Shown piece by piece: positions 1-9,617 of a stretch of 64,000 nucleotides of DNA. Position 1 is the first letter of the stretch. Every line of letters starts with the position of its first letter. The stretch comes from Coccinella septempunctata (Eukaryota > Arthropoda > Insecta > Coleoptera > Coccinellidae), in the NCBI RefSeq assembly GCF_907165205.1, contig NC_058190.1, positions 9,494,001-9,558,000 of the forward strand, given 5' to 3'. Below the pieces are notes generated by a model. The model saw only the letters and a program-made list of their open reading frames with translations. It was not told the origin of the DNA and made no database searches. The translations under genes were made by a program, and so were the position numbers.

Positions 1-574
1 TCTTGCTTTAAAAAAACCAACACACCTTTTCCTTGCGAACAACAACACAGACTGACTAATGAAAGAGTTGCAACAAGCGCCCGTATGTATCAGCTGATTT
101 TACGCGCGAATTTATAGGGACCAACGGAGGAGAGGAAAATGACTGGGGACAATATATTATTCGTATTTTTTTGGTGTTGATATAAAAATTACAACTAAAA
201 TGCAGTATAGTGTTAAGAATTAAAAACTATTCAACGACAGCAGGTACAAATTTTACTCTGCTTAGCTTTATTCTGGTTTAAAATAATAAATACAACAACG
301 ACATCAGCGAAGAGACACGTAACGGAGGGGAGATTTGACATCTTCAAAATAATTTATTTATGGTAAAATGAAATTTTGCAGCTTTATCACATAATATAAA
401 TGAAAATATTGGACCTTTTCTTCAATAACAGCAAATTTCAGTTAAATATACATATTTTTTAACGAAAATAAATTGAAGAAACAACAAAAGTCTCCTTTTG
501 GTGAGAATGACCCATATATTTGTTGGTCAATGATTTTGGCCAAAAATATTTGGTAGATTTATCCTATATTTTCG
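1..574. other. No gene recognised
   Basis: AT-rich sequence with stops in all frames. I see no conserved protein, repeat pair or RNA gene. The missing 3' part of the SWIM-type gene next door would be expected here or further left, but no similarity to its later domains could be read. Confidence 0.5.
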
Positions 575-1960
575 TAAATTGTGCCAGCCTCTCGAGTTCT
601 GTTATGATTCTATTGCTTCATATTGATCGTCATTGGACATGTTTTCTAAAATTCCTGCACAACAATCAAGGGAGTTGGCAATATTCACTGATGCTAATTC
701 CATCATTACAACCGATTGTGCACAATTCACTAAAATATTTTCCAATATTCTAGATGTATTACAGTTTTTTCCACTGTCTACTGGAACAATATTTGAATTT
801 CTGCCTTTTCTACAATTCAAATGATATAAATGTCTATCAACATCATCAATCACGATATTATTGAACAAACCTATGCTTAGCTATAGCTGAATCTGCCAAA
901 GCTTGGATGAAATAGTTCAATACTTCCGTTTCATCTAAGGACAGCGGAGATGATTCAATTTTGTCCTTCAAGCATGGCATATCCTTTATAGGAACTGCTT
1001 TGTACCTTTCTCTGATTCTGAGTCTCTGAGTGTTCCATACACACTTCAAATCAGTTTTTGAAACTACCTCAAGTTCAGACAGATGTTCCCTAAAAAAAGA
1101 AAAAACCAAGCGGAAAAAAGAAAGGGACTATAAGTTTTGTTGAATATATTCAGTTCAATTAATTTGGCACGATTCCGCCTTCTAGAAATAGAAACATTAT
1201 ACACCTAAATAGTTTTATTGAAACTGCAGTAATATGCTTGCAGTTCCCTCCTGCTCCTGCTTTACAGGAACAAATCATTTTTTTTTAATTTTCACCATAT
1301 CATTTTCAAGGATGAAGGATCCTGATATTTGATGGGGTTCCGAGTTTACCGCACTTGATTGCAGACAAAGGGCACATATGTCTAGACTGTTGGGGCTGCT
1401 ACTCGTTTTACCATAAATATGTGTTCTGCATTTACACCTCTTCACCTTCAAAAAGAGTCCTTGAATTGCCCGTTGAGGCACCAATGTATTCTAGAAGCTC
1501 AAGCAAACTCAATCTCTTGCTCATTTCAATACAAGAACTGAAAATAATATTAAAATTATTGCTCAGGAAGGATCTAAACTAAAAGTTCCTACGCACCTGA
1601 AAATAACCACTAATCTATAGGATCTTTAAAAGATTTCACTGCTATTTGCACGAATTAACACAATTAATACAAATAAACACCGGGGAAAGGTTAATCAATG
1701 ATAAACAGCTGTTTGTTGTACTAACTTAGACTAGTGCAAACTTTTACCACCGTGGCGCTGGCATATACGCAGAAGTTCCCAATTGCAATGTCAGATGTGT
1801 TGCTCTCCCAGTTTTTTAAATTTTTTAATACTTCATTCTCAACAGGAAAACTATGACAACTTTCTTTATTTCGAAAAAAATCCTTTGCGTGAAATACTCC
1901 ATAGAGCGTTTTAGTATTCAATGAAGTTCGGATTTTAGTTTTGTTCAAATTGATAGCAAG
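575..1960 (-). pseudogene. Degenerate SWIM zinc-finger gene
   Basis: Several minus-strand blocks follow the order of an insect SWIM-domain gene family often associated with YqaJ-type nuclease domains. Around 1,360-1,560 is a segment with LSLLELLEYIGAS, LFEGEE and then ALCLQSS...SEPH. Around 1,190-1,272 is a clear SWIM motif, CSCKAGAGGNCKHI (CxC...CxH), expected to bind zinc and nucleic acid or protein. Around 860-1,109 comes SELEVVSKTDLKCVWN and YKAVPI, which normally follow SWIM in this family. The reading frame shifts at an A9 run near 1,275 and again near 860, and no catalytic nuclease motif is visible. The SWIM motif is seen directly; the family assignment comes from recalled conserved blocks. 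Exon limits are approximate. It is probably a dead copy, though homopolymer sequencing errors could mimic one of the shifts. Confidence 0.55.
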
Positions 1961-2497
1961 AAAATTCGTTCAACTGTTGCTGTGCTATGTAGAAGAATCC
2001 TTCTATGGTTCAGCAATCTAACTGAAAATGGGAATATTAGTTTTTCGTAATTATTTTTCAATTCTGAAACATTCTGACGGTTGTACCAAGTTGTCATGTT
2101 CACTTTTATTAGTAGGGCAAAAATTGAGCAGGGACTGCTGGCCTCTCAAAGCTATTGAATTATTTTCGCACATTTTGTTGATAGAGTTTGTCTATCATCA
2201 AAATAGTTTCATAGTTTGTGGTTGTTAATACCTATCTTTAATGTGGAGTGTTGTCGTATTAGATTAACTTTAATGGAGTTATTTGGGTGCTTGGCAAGTG
2301 GGGGCTCTTCGTGTGTGCAGATTTTGTGTTGTTAACACCCATGTCACTTACAATTGACCACTGAATAAGTTGCAGCATGTAAGCATTGAAAACAGAAATT
2401 TTCATAAGTGTCAAATTTATTTTGCTTCCAGGGTGCATACAGTCCTCGAGCTATCACCACTTGGAAGGTTTCAAGAGTACCCTTTGCTCTTTTGTGT
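1961..2497. other. No gene recognised
   Basis: Intergenic AT-rich DNA between the SWIM-type remnant and the Merlin element. The short ORFs here have no recognisable motif. I could not find terminal inverted repeats that would mark the left end of the Merlin element. Confidence 0.4.
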
Positions 2498-3615
2498 CTA
2501 TGCAACTTTTATTCGATATACATTATGTATTTCATATAATGCTAAAAAATGTCTGCAAGGAAAAACTGTTTTTAAATTCCTCCTTTCTCCGAAATGCTCA
2601 TCCCCAAATCTACTGCGTCCTCGGAAGAAGTCCTTACAAGGACGCCACGTAGCCTCAATTTGCTGAGTGTGTGTGCCATCCTCAGCTAGAAATGAGGTTA
2701 TTTTATTCCTGAAATAATTCACGCGAATATTCAACTAACCAACAACCGGTGCTCCGGGTCACTATGGTTGACCTTATGATGAACATAATTCATTCCTGGG
2801 AGAGAAGAGAGGCCATCATATGCTCTCCACGAGTCTGTATGGATGACAGACCCAGGGAGTACAAATTTTTGTATCTCCCCTAGGAGCGTAGTGGCGTCCC
2901 GATGCTCCACAACCACCATCCTCACCTCCTCGGTCAGGGAATCGATCATTCCGAGTACCCAGTGTCCCGTCAGCACCCGACCCCTATTATACTTTCTATG
3001 TCCAAATAGACTCTAGTCTATTTGGACGATAACTTCTGGGCCACCAATTGGCCCTGCATTCTCCTGCAAGGACGAAAAATGGTCCACGACCATTTCCCGG
3101 CAGTAGTGAAACCTAAAAATAACGAATACCATATATGTCCAATAGGTATATCTGTAAAATTTGGAATTCAACACTAACCAGGCAGCAAAAGTGCTATTGC
3201 TTAGATGGGAGCTGACTGTTCTTTCCTCCTCTACCTGCTCTGCCTCGAATCTGGTGTCGTCATCCGACCAATCGCGCGAAAAAGGGTACATCAAACTGCG
3301 ATAATATTCAATATATTCATCACTCAAAATAATTCACTCTAAAGAAGGAAGAAATACTAACCGAATGGTTACATGCAACGGCAACCTGCACTCTTCAAAA
3401 AAAGTACCAATGGCGCCAGAAATTCCCTTGTTGCAGGATTTCTTGGGGCATCGGAAACGCCCAAACGAAGGATTGTTATAAAACTTCATAAGTGTTCTAT
3501 GTACAGGACAAGATTTGGACGTCGGACTAGGAAGGAGTCCTTGTGCACGAGCCCAATCTTTCGCATCCTCAACATTACGAGGCAACCTCACCAAATTCCA
3601 CCGCACAGCCGACAT
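2498..3615 (-). pseudogene. Merlin-family transposase, one nonsense codon
   Basis: Four exons join in frame on the minus strand: 3,362-3,615, 3,179-3,322, 2,747-3,112 and 2,498-2,708, all with GT/AG borders. Exon 1 carries the N-terminal zinc-ribbon-like region (CPVH...RCPKKSC). Exon 3 carries the first catalytic Asp (EVIVQID) and the second (HTDSWRAY). Exon 4 carries the third acidic residue in THTQQIEATW. This order is typical of Merlin and the related bacterial IS1595/IS1016 transposases, which cut and paste DNA through a DDE-type RNase H fold. One TAG sits directly after the first catalytic Asp, at about 3,011-3,013, where the family usually has Glu, so the protein would stop before most of the catalytic domain. 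Everything else is open, so inactivation looks recent. TIRs were not identified. Confidence 0.8.
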
Positions 3616-4059
3616 TTTCTCGTCACAATAATTATACGACTTACGACGTTAACTGAGGAGCTAACGACAGTCGACACAAGTCTCAATATATCTATATATA
3701 TTGAATCCTTCCCGCCAATTACATTTGCAAAGATTTCGAAAATGCAATAAAATAGGTTTTTTTTTTTAACTAACATTTTGTACCTATTATATGTTATAAG
3801 TATAATTTGTGAACCTTATTAGTAGAGTTATTTAAACATTCGCTCAGATAAATCCTGATTCAATTCAAGTAATTCAGTTTCTTCACTAAATACACTCGGG
3901 ATATACTGAAAAAAAAATAATTTTGAATTTTCATCAACGTTTTATCAACATTCATTCTCTCTTCTAGTGTCAAATAGCGTAGCACAGGTCTTATTTAATT
4001 TATTTTCAGATTTCCCGTGTAGTCTCTTAGGGGAATCCCCCGATTTCAATCAGTCAGCC
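3616..4059. other. No gene recognised
   Basis: AT-rich spacer upstream of the Merlin gene, presumably including its promoter and terminal repeat. I could identify neither. Nothing else is visible. Confidence 0.4.
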
Positions 4060-5250
4060 ATTCCTATCTTTATTCGATATGCACTGATAACTAGTTATTA
4101 TTAATTCGTACAAAAGTTTTTGATAGTTGAATTTTTGCATATCTCGAAATCATTCGTATATATTCAGCATAATATTACAAAAATAAGTTTAACATGATTT
4201 ATTTCTCAGGGTTGGCAACATTGATTCCTATAAATCAAAAAATTCTAATGCCTATCCTTATTCGATACGTGACTAAGTAGTAGTTCTTTTCTCGTACGTA
4301 AATACTTGATAATTGAAAATTTGCATTTCTTAAATGAGGACCCTAATATCAAAGGCGGCAATCTCCACCGTGTTCCTATTTGAGTAAAGCGCAAAAAACG
4401 GCTACGTCCATATTGTTTCATATTTAACTGCGTGCGTAGTTTCTAACGGAATAAAATACTAAACTCCATTGAATAATGAAGTTATTATGCCTAATTTCTT
4501 TTTCGTTGTCGAAAAAATGAGAAAAAATGAATGGAGAATGCCGTGTTTGATACTGACTATTGGATTTTGCCGGATTTGATACCAAAGTTTCTACTGAAAT
4601 CAGTTTGGATCTGAATATCAAGTGTTTTGAAAAAGATTCACGAATAGAATAATAACAATATTGAAATAATTCCAAGAAAACATGTAATCAAAAATATTTT
4701 TATTAACATAACATATTTATTATACATATCAATTGATCTCCAGGTAGCCCCAAAGTGTGTTGAAAGAAGTTTGTCAACATCTTTAAGTTTCAACATATTG
4801 ATTTGTTTCAGACCACTTTTCATGATGACTGGTTCAATCATGTGAAGGGTTTTTCCTTTTCTAAGTACACTTTTGAAGGTTTGCAAAAACGAACGGAATT
4901 GACGCTCGGAATTCAGATGAATTACGAACGTCACGACACACATGAGCTGATTGGCCAGAACGGACATTGCCGGCTTTGATTCTAAGAGGGTCTTGGAGAT
5001 TGCCAGGTTTGATTCTCAGACGAAGTTTCAAAGTGGTTTTTTAATGGGATATAGCCTTTCTTGACACACGCGAACCATATGTTCAGATGTAGCGCGAAAA
5101 ATTGAGAAATATTATGTATTTAACTCAATTTCGACAAAAAGTGGAGATTGCCGACTTTGATACCAGGGTCCTCAAATATTTTGCAAAATATCCCATACAT
5201 ATCGGTTTAACTTTATATACATTTCAGTGTTGGTAACATTGATCCCAATT
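4060..5250. repeat. Diverged tandem repeat split by a transposon
   Basis: A unit of roughly 190 bp occurs twice. The first copy (about 4,060-4,245) runs from CCTATCTTTATTCGATA through TTTTTGCATAT and AAGTTTAAC to GGTTGGCAACATTGAT. The second copy starts near 4,250 (CCTATCCTTATTCGATA), is interrupted at 4,335, and resumes at 5,172 (GGTTTAAC ... GTTGGTAACATTGAT) to about 5,245. The interruption is exactly the TIR element listed separately. Similarity is moderate, so this is an old duplication. Confidence 0.55.
4335..5171. mobile_element. Non-autonomous TIR DNA transposon
   Basis: The left end (TGAGGACCCTAATATCAAAG at 4,335) and the reverse complement of the right end (TGAGGACCCTGGTATCAAAG, ending at 5,171) match over at least 33 bp with about three differences. 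The interior has no transposase. Five dispersed copies of a motif like TTGCCGGNTTTGATNC occur near 4,550, 4,565, 4,966, 5,000 and 5,143, the last being part of the TIR. This looks like a MITE or deletion derivative with subterminal repeats. The target duplication is unclear because the flanks are A-rich. Superfamily unknown. Confidence 0.6.
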
Positions 5251-5576
5251 GTCAACTGTCAGATCAAAAACATATGATGGATTAAATGTCAATTTTTGAT
5301 GAAATTTAAAAAAATCATATCTCGTAAACTATAAGTCTCCGGACGTTGAGACTTACATCAATCGTTTTCTCATACAAAACTTAATCTAAAAAAAAATTGG
5401 CGATAAAATCCGAGGTGGGCGCTAAAGTAAACGGGAGCCGAGATTTTTTAGAATATATATTTGATCCTCATCGAAATCATGCCAATCAAGAACAAGATTT
5501 GAAACGAATTCATTATAATTCAAAATTAAATTATTTTGTACTTCCTCCCTAACAGCAATAGATTTAAGGCGGAAAC
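5251..5576. other. No gene recognised
   Basis: AT-rich spacer between the TIR transposon and the MITE. Nothing was recognised. Confidence 0.4.
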
Positions 5577-5743
5577 ACATTATTAACACGCGACGCGAGC
5601 TGACGAAACGTGATGCGTGTTGAGTCGAATCAAATGTATTGCTTTCTATAGACCAGAATCATACTATGAACACCCGATGCGACGCCACGCGCGTACAATT
5701 TTCGCGTCAGCTCGCGTCGCGTGTTAATAATATGTTTCCGCCT
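5577..5743. mobile_element. Harbinger-type MITE, TSD TTA
   Basis: A 167-bp palindromic element. The first about 36 bp (AGGCGGAAACACATTATTAA and on through ACGCGACGCGAGC) are the reverse complement of the last about 36 bp with one C/T difference. Both sides are flanked by TTA (5,574-5,576 and 5,744-5,746). A 3-bp TTA/TAA duplication is the usual signature of PIF/Harbinger MITEs. It contains no coding capacity and is CpG-rich compared with its surroundings. Confidence 0.75.
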
Positions 5744-6092
5744 TTAGGAATATATTTTTTCAAAACCCTTTTTGATTCCTTCACTACGGAAGCATAAATA
5801 TTTTCAAAGTACAGTTTGGCCTCATTCCAAGTAGTAAACATACAGAATGATACACCGAATTGTTGCAAAAATGCTTACTTATAGGTTATTGAGAAATATA
5901 AATAAAATTGATCTGATTTCAACGAGGAACAAAACATATTACCTGACTATTGTTTTCTGTTGTAGCACTAATTATGATTAAGTCTTTAGTCAGCACGAAA
6001 GTTTTTCAACATACCTCATTACGGATCACCGAACTTGTCCCTAATTGTCTTATCAGAAATTTTGGATTTCTTCTTTCTTATTTGTTGGGATG

Positions 6093-6299
6093 CTATACCT
6101 CTGGTGCGGCTCTCAACACCATTGTCCTGTATCTCTTCATTATTTTCATCATCAAGATCGCACAAACGGCACCAGTTATACAGTACATCATAATTCGAAT
6201 GTGGTTGGGCATTTCTATATCTTGCTCATCCACAATAAAATTCGAGTTGACCGCACCTGAACTTGAAACTTCGGACTGTTTTGATTTGCTGCTCCCCAT
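6093..6299 (-). CDS. Small ORF: MGxxxS start plus one membrane segment
   Basis: I do not recognise this gene. The ORF is open from 6,341, but the ATG at 6,297-6,299 gives a protein of about 68 aa starting MGSSKSK, which fits an N-myristoylation signal (MGxxxS/T) after Met removal. The N-terminal third is Ser/Lys-rich. The middle is hydrophobic (residues about 36-52, IRIMMYCITGAVCAILMMK) and would span a membrane once. The C-terminus is basic. Short proteins of this design are found near some insect mobile or virus-derived elements, but I cannot name a family. The overlapping plus-strand ORF (5,950-6,345) is also hydrophobic and is most likely a shadow. Translation is unproven. Confidence 0.3.
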   Translation of the reverse strand: MGSSKSKQSEVSSSGAVNSNFIVDEQDIEMPNHIRIMMYCITGAVCAILMMKIMKRYRTMVLRAAPEV

Positions 6300-6349
6300 T
6301 TTCTCTTTTGCGGTTCTCAAAGCAGCTGGCAGGATCGCCATGTAGTGGC

Positions 6350-6905
6350 GTTCAGGGGGTGGTAAGGTGGAAGAGATAACACTGACCGGTCACACTTTAT
6401 TATTCTACCATTTGGTTAGTACAATGATATAAAATCTCAATTCTGATTCTGAATCGACTAGTCTGCGAGCTATATATCGGTACTTGTTCACAAACATAGT
6501 CACCGACGATATACAGGCTGTGAGTATCGCACAACATTACCATCCAGTAAACACAAATTGATCTCAGAGATATTAGTTATACTCACATCCGAGTTTCAAA
6601 TCTCACCTGCGAGTCGAATTGTTACTCATATAATTATCTCCAGAACTTCTATTTCGGACCCTTTTGGTCATTTTCTACTTCACATTCTGACATGAAAAGG
6701 AACTCAAAGTTACCTGAATGCGAGTCTCACCATCAATATGAGATGGTAAAGTTCACAACTTTCTTCATATTCCCTGCTCACCTTATTTTCCAAATTATTA
6801 TTAGAGAGTGGGTTTCGGCATTAGTTACAGAAAGAATGGAATGGTATGGAAAAAAAAAACATTATTTAACTTTTGATCACTTATTTCATTGAAGAATTCA
6901 GAAAT
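6350..6905. other. No gene recognised
   Basis: AT-rich spacer. Nothing beyond chance ORFs. Confidence 0.4.
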
Positions 6906-7031
6906 TCAGGGGGCCAAGGATCTGGCCAACGGTGCTTCCCGCTCCTTCCTTTGCTTCGCATGGCGAAGCCAGTCTCTAGTCAGGATCTCAAATTCCTTCA
7001 GAGTTGTGGGGTATTCACCCACAAATTGCAT
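6906..7031 (-). pseudogene. Isolated terminal-exon-like segment
   Basis: On the minus strand a good 3' splice site (TTTTTCAG near 7,032-7,040) is followed by an open frame of about 41 codons ending in TGA at about 6,906. It is rich in charged helical residues (LKEFEILTRDWLRHAKQRKE). It resembles the end of a protein-coding gene, but no upstream exon could be identified and I do not recognise the family. Confidence 0.3.
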
Positions 7032-7374
7032 CTGAAAAATAAACAGATTAAATGTTTTTTTCACATAACGGAAAGCGACTGTTTCACAAAATGGGGTGCA
7101 AGTTTTCAGAAAAAGAAACTTGAAGTCATCTCGATAAACAACTGAAGATTTTGGTAGAGCAGAGAATAACTATTTTCTGGCTAATATCACGAAGAACATT
7201 AAATCACATATGTATTGTGTTCGACATCTATACGAAATATACGATTATATAAATTAACCTAATTTCAAAGATATCTTCCAAAAAAGTGGTGGTTGTTTAA
7301 CAGATGAACACTATTACTACATAGATGTCGACTGAAATTCAATATGGGATGATTTCGCAATTTCTGAAACTTTT
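7032..7374. other. No gene recognised
   Basis: AT-rich spacer. If the segment at 6,906-7,031 is an exon, this would be intron. No further exon was found. Confidence 0.35.
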
Positions 7375-7782
7375 TAGGGTTTTCACTCCCAATCTCTGGA
7401 ACAAAATCAATTAAAAAAATTGAAATTAACGATTTGCTCCTGCGTAAATTCTTGCACTAATTTGTCAGGAGCAAATCAAGTAGAAAAAATTGTTGCAATG
7501 ACAATTAACTGAAAAGAAGAATTTTAATTATATATAGTAACGTTTCGGAGTCTATATCAGAATCCTTCATCAGACGAAAATCAATGATATAGATATAAAC
7601 TATCCGTTACTGTATATAATTATAATTATAATTTCAATTTTTTTTTTCAGTTCATTGTCAGGCAACAATTTTCTCTACTTGATTTGCTCCTGACAAATTA
7701 GTGCAAGAATTTACGCAGGAGCAAATCGTTTATTTCAATTTTTTTATTGATTTTGTTCCAGAGATTGGGAGTGAAAACCCTA
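7375..7782. repeat. Long inverted repeat (fold-back element)
   Basis: The left arm (7,375-7,541) and right arm (7,605-7,782) are reverse complements over about 165-180 bp with few mismatches. Both contain GATTTGCTCCTGCGTAAATT and a GGGTTTTCACTCCCAATC block. A spacer of about 63 bp separates them. The arms would form a long hairpin. No ORF is present. The spacer holds the hammerhead-like core listed next. Confidence 0.8.
7542..7573 (-). ncRNA. Hammerhead ribozyme-like core, probably degenerate
   Basis: On the minus strand the spacer of the inverted repeat reads CTGATGA (7,573-7,567), then a 20-nt stretch able to form a short stem II with one mismatch, then GAAAC (7,546-7,542). This is the conserved hammerhead core with normal spacing. 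The following CGTTAC can pair with GTAACG at the other arm's end, so the repeat arms would act as a very long stem III. The expected U at position 16.1 next to the cleavage site is G here, and no convincing stem I was found, so activity is doubtful. Similar cores are known from Penelope-like elements. Confidence 0.4.
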
Positions 7783-8090
7783 ACTATTGCATAGATTTTT
7801 TAACGAATCATTCAATGAGTTCAGAGTTCGAAGAACAGTTGTTCAATGGATCTTCCAGTATTACTTGTCATATCACAAATAAAACAAATGTTATTTCTGA
7901 ACATATTGGCTTCATGCAGTTCAGTTGAATTCAGAAATGCTGAAATACTGCATGAACAACAAAAAAGTCATCTTACAATTGTTCTCTGTTTCATCAACAT
8001 CTGATTGAACTTATACTCTTTCAAATCGTTTTTGGCCTTCAAAGTTTCCTGAATTCATTGAAGATGATGGATAAATTGATGAGTTTCTCA

Positions 8091-8092
<2 letters not shown>
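7783..8092. other. No gene recognised
   Basis: Low-complexity AT-rich spacer between the fold-back element and the (AT)n tract. Confidence 0.4.

Positions 8093-8175
<83 letters not shown>
8093..8175. repeat. (AT)n microsatellite
   Basis: About 41 uninterrupted AT dinucleotides. Length is likely to vary between alleles and between assemblies. Confidence 0.95.
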
Positions 8176-8178
<3 letters not shown>

Positions 8179-8524
8179 TTTTGAAAAAGAGTGTTACAAA
8201 CTTTTACAATCTGAAAATAAAAATGAAGCGGGTGTAAAGAAATGGAACAAGAAACAGATCCTAAAAACCTGTTTCACGTTCCAGATCTCAGTGTAAGCAG
8301 AGGAAAAATGTCAACGGGGTACCATACATATCTTCGTATGATACATGAAAAAAACAGAGATAAAAACCTCAGAAAAAACTCTCTGTTTGCCCGTATAAGT
8401 GTAATGATGATGTATTTGTGTAAAGAATAAGCTGAAAATAATTGAAATTGAAGGACATCTTCTTCATATGCCAAAATCCAAAAACTTCCTCCCATTCTTT
8501 GTACTATGATGGTTGACGAAGAAT
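8176..8524. other. Flank of the amplified region, no gene
   Basis: The last apparently non-amplified sequence before the LINE-B tail duplicate begins at 8,525. Short ORFs here show no motif. Confidence 0.4.
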
Positions 8525-8850
8525 AATCTGAAAACAAAAAAGAAAGAAAAAACGAAAGGGGTGTGTTGCATTTTATATTACTCATTAAATAATTTTGAAA
8601 TTAGTAACCCAACTCAAAAAAGAATCGGTAACCGAATGAATACCTTCGAAACCACCCTGAAAACGATATATTCCACAACTGTTCACCAAGTGGTCTATAG
8701 TTTCTTCTTCTGCACCACACTCACATCTTGGACTATCAACAGCATTCCACCTAAAGAGCATGCTATTACACCGACCATGGCCAGTCCTCAGTCGATTTAG
8801 TGTACACCAAATTTTTCTTGGAAGATCAAAGCCAGGAACTTTTTTTGAAG
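8525..8850 (-). pseudogene. LINE-B C-terminal tail, extra copy
   Basis: These 326 bp appear identical by eye to 14,897-15,222. On the minus strand they encode the end of a LINE reverse transcriptase with the zinc-binding tail GFDLPRKIW...LNRLRTGHG and CECG...HLVNSC. At 8,851 the sequence switches abruptly to the middle of the CR1-like ORF1; a T-rich microhomology lies at the join. At 8,524 similarity stops exactly where, in the array, LINE-B meets the CR1-like element. Confidence 0.8.
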
Positions 8851-8851
8851 A

Positions 8852-9351
8852 CTTTTTTCCTGTTTAGATAAATCAGAAATGGACATTTTTTCTTTGCTCC
8901 TTGACTTTTTCCTGCCTTCAGCCAATTTCCATCCAGAAGTTTCGTCCAACGGTTGCGAAGAGACGCTAAACGAATTTTCATTGTTATTTTTATTGAATTT
9001 GCGTTGATCATTCGGACCGCCTGTAGATTGAACAAATTTATCATTACTAGACGTATGTTTCATCACCGTATCTGTTGGGAGATTCCATGCACCTGTTGAA
9101 GATTCCCGAGGTTCAACGTCAGCTGTGACATCCCGTACACATGCCGCTGCGGACGAGAGAGCGTTTTTTCCTGCAGCGAATGTTTGGATTATTTCAGTGA
9201 GCGAATCAATTTGTTTACTTTGAGTAACAATTACATTCCTCAAGTTGTTTAATTCGAAATGCAAAGGTCTTAATGCATCTTGAATAGCCTTAAAAATAAT
9301 TGGACTCAATTCAAGAGGCTCAGAAGCGGAATCCAGCGGGGGGCACACAGT
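8852..9351 (-). pseudogene. CR1-like LINE ORF1, 3' fragment (Q0)
   Basis: This is homologous to 25,628-26,127. It encodes the middle of ORF1, ending after the SKQEK motif, where the frame runs into the LINE-B tail. The 5' piece with the PHD finger lies at 14,667-14,873, on the other side of the Harbinger transposon. ORF2 of this copy is missing altogether. Confidence 0.85.
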
Positions 9352-9373
9352 AAATGCGTTCGGCATTGACATC
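9352..9373. repeat. Harbinger left terminal inverted repeat
   Basis: 22 bp, reverse complement of 14,645-14,666 with one mismatch at the fourth base (T here, C in the partner). Confidence 0.9.
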
Positions 9374-9617
9374 GGATGTGTCTGACGCACGTATTATCGT
9401 TCGATAATTACATCTAGATGTAGGGGAGGTAAATCTGTTTCGTTCGACATTTCACGTCCGAAGTATCCGGATGAAATCTTTTTGCTCGGCCCCGAGAGAC
9501 GGAGGGAAACGATGAATCGAAAGTGGGCGAGCGTTGATTGACATTTGACATTATTTGATATTTGTATTTTGCGTCTTGCGCAAGTTTGCTGTTCTGTATT
9601 TTGCATTTTTGTCCGGA

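Noticed and set aside
2498..3615. Bacterial IS1595-type insertion sequence or contamination
   Set aside because: The gene is split by GT/AG introns that restore the frame, so it is the eukaryotic Merlin relative.
5950..6345. 131-codon plus-strand ORF with hydrophobic segments
   Set aside because: It overlaps the MGSSKSK ORF in antisense; its hydrophobicity follows from the AT-rich complement, and no motif is visible.
7701..7928. 75-codon plus-strand ORF
   Set aside because: It begins inside the right arm of the inverted repeat and shows no conserved feature.
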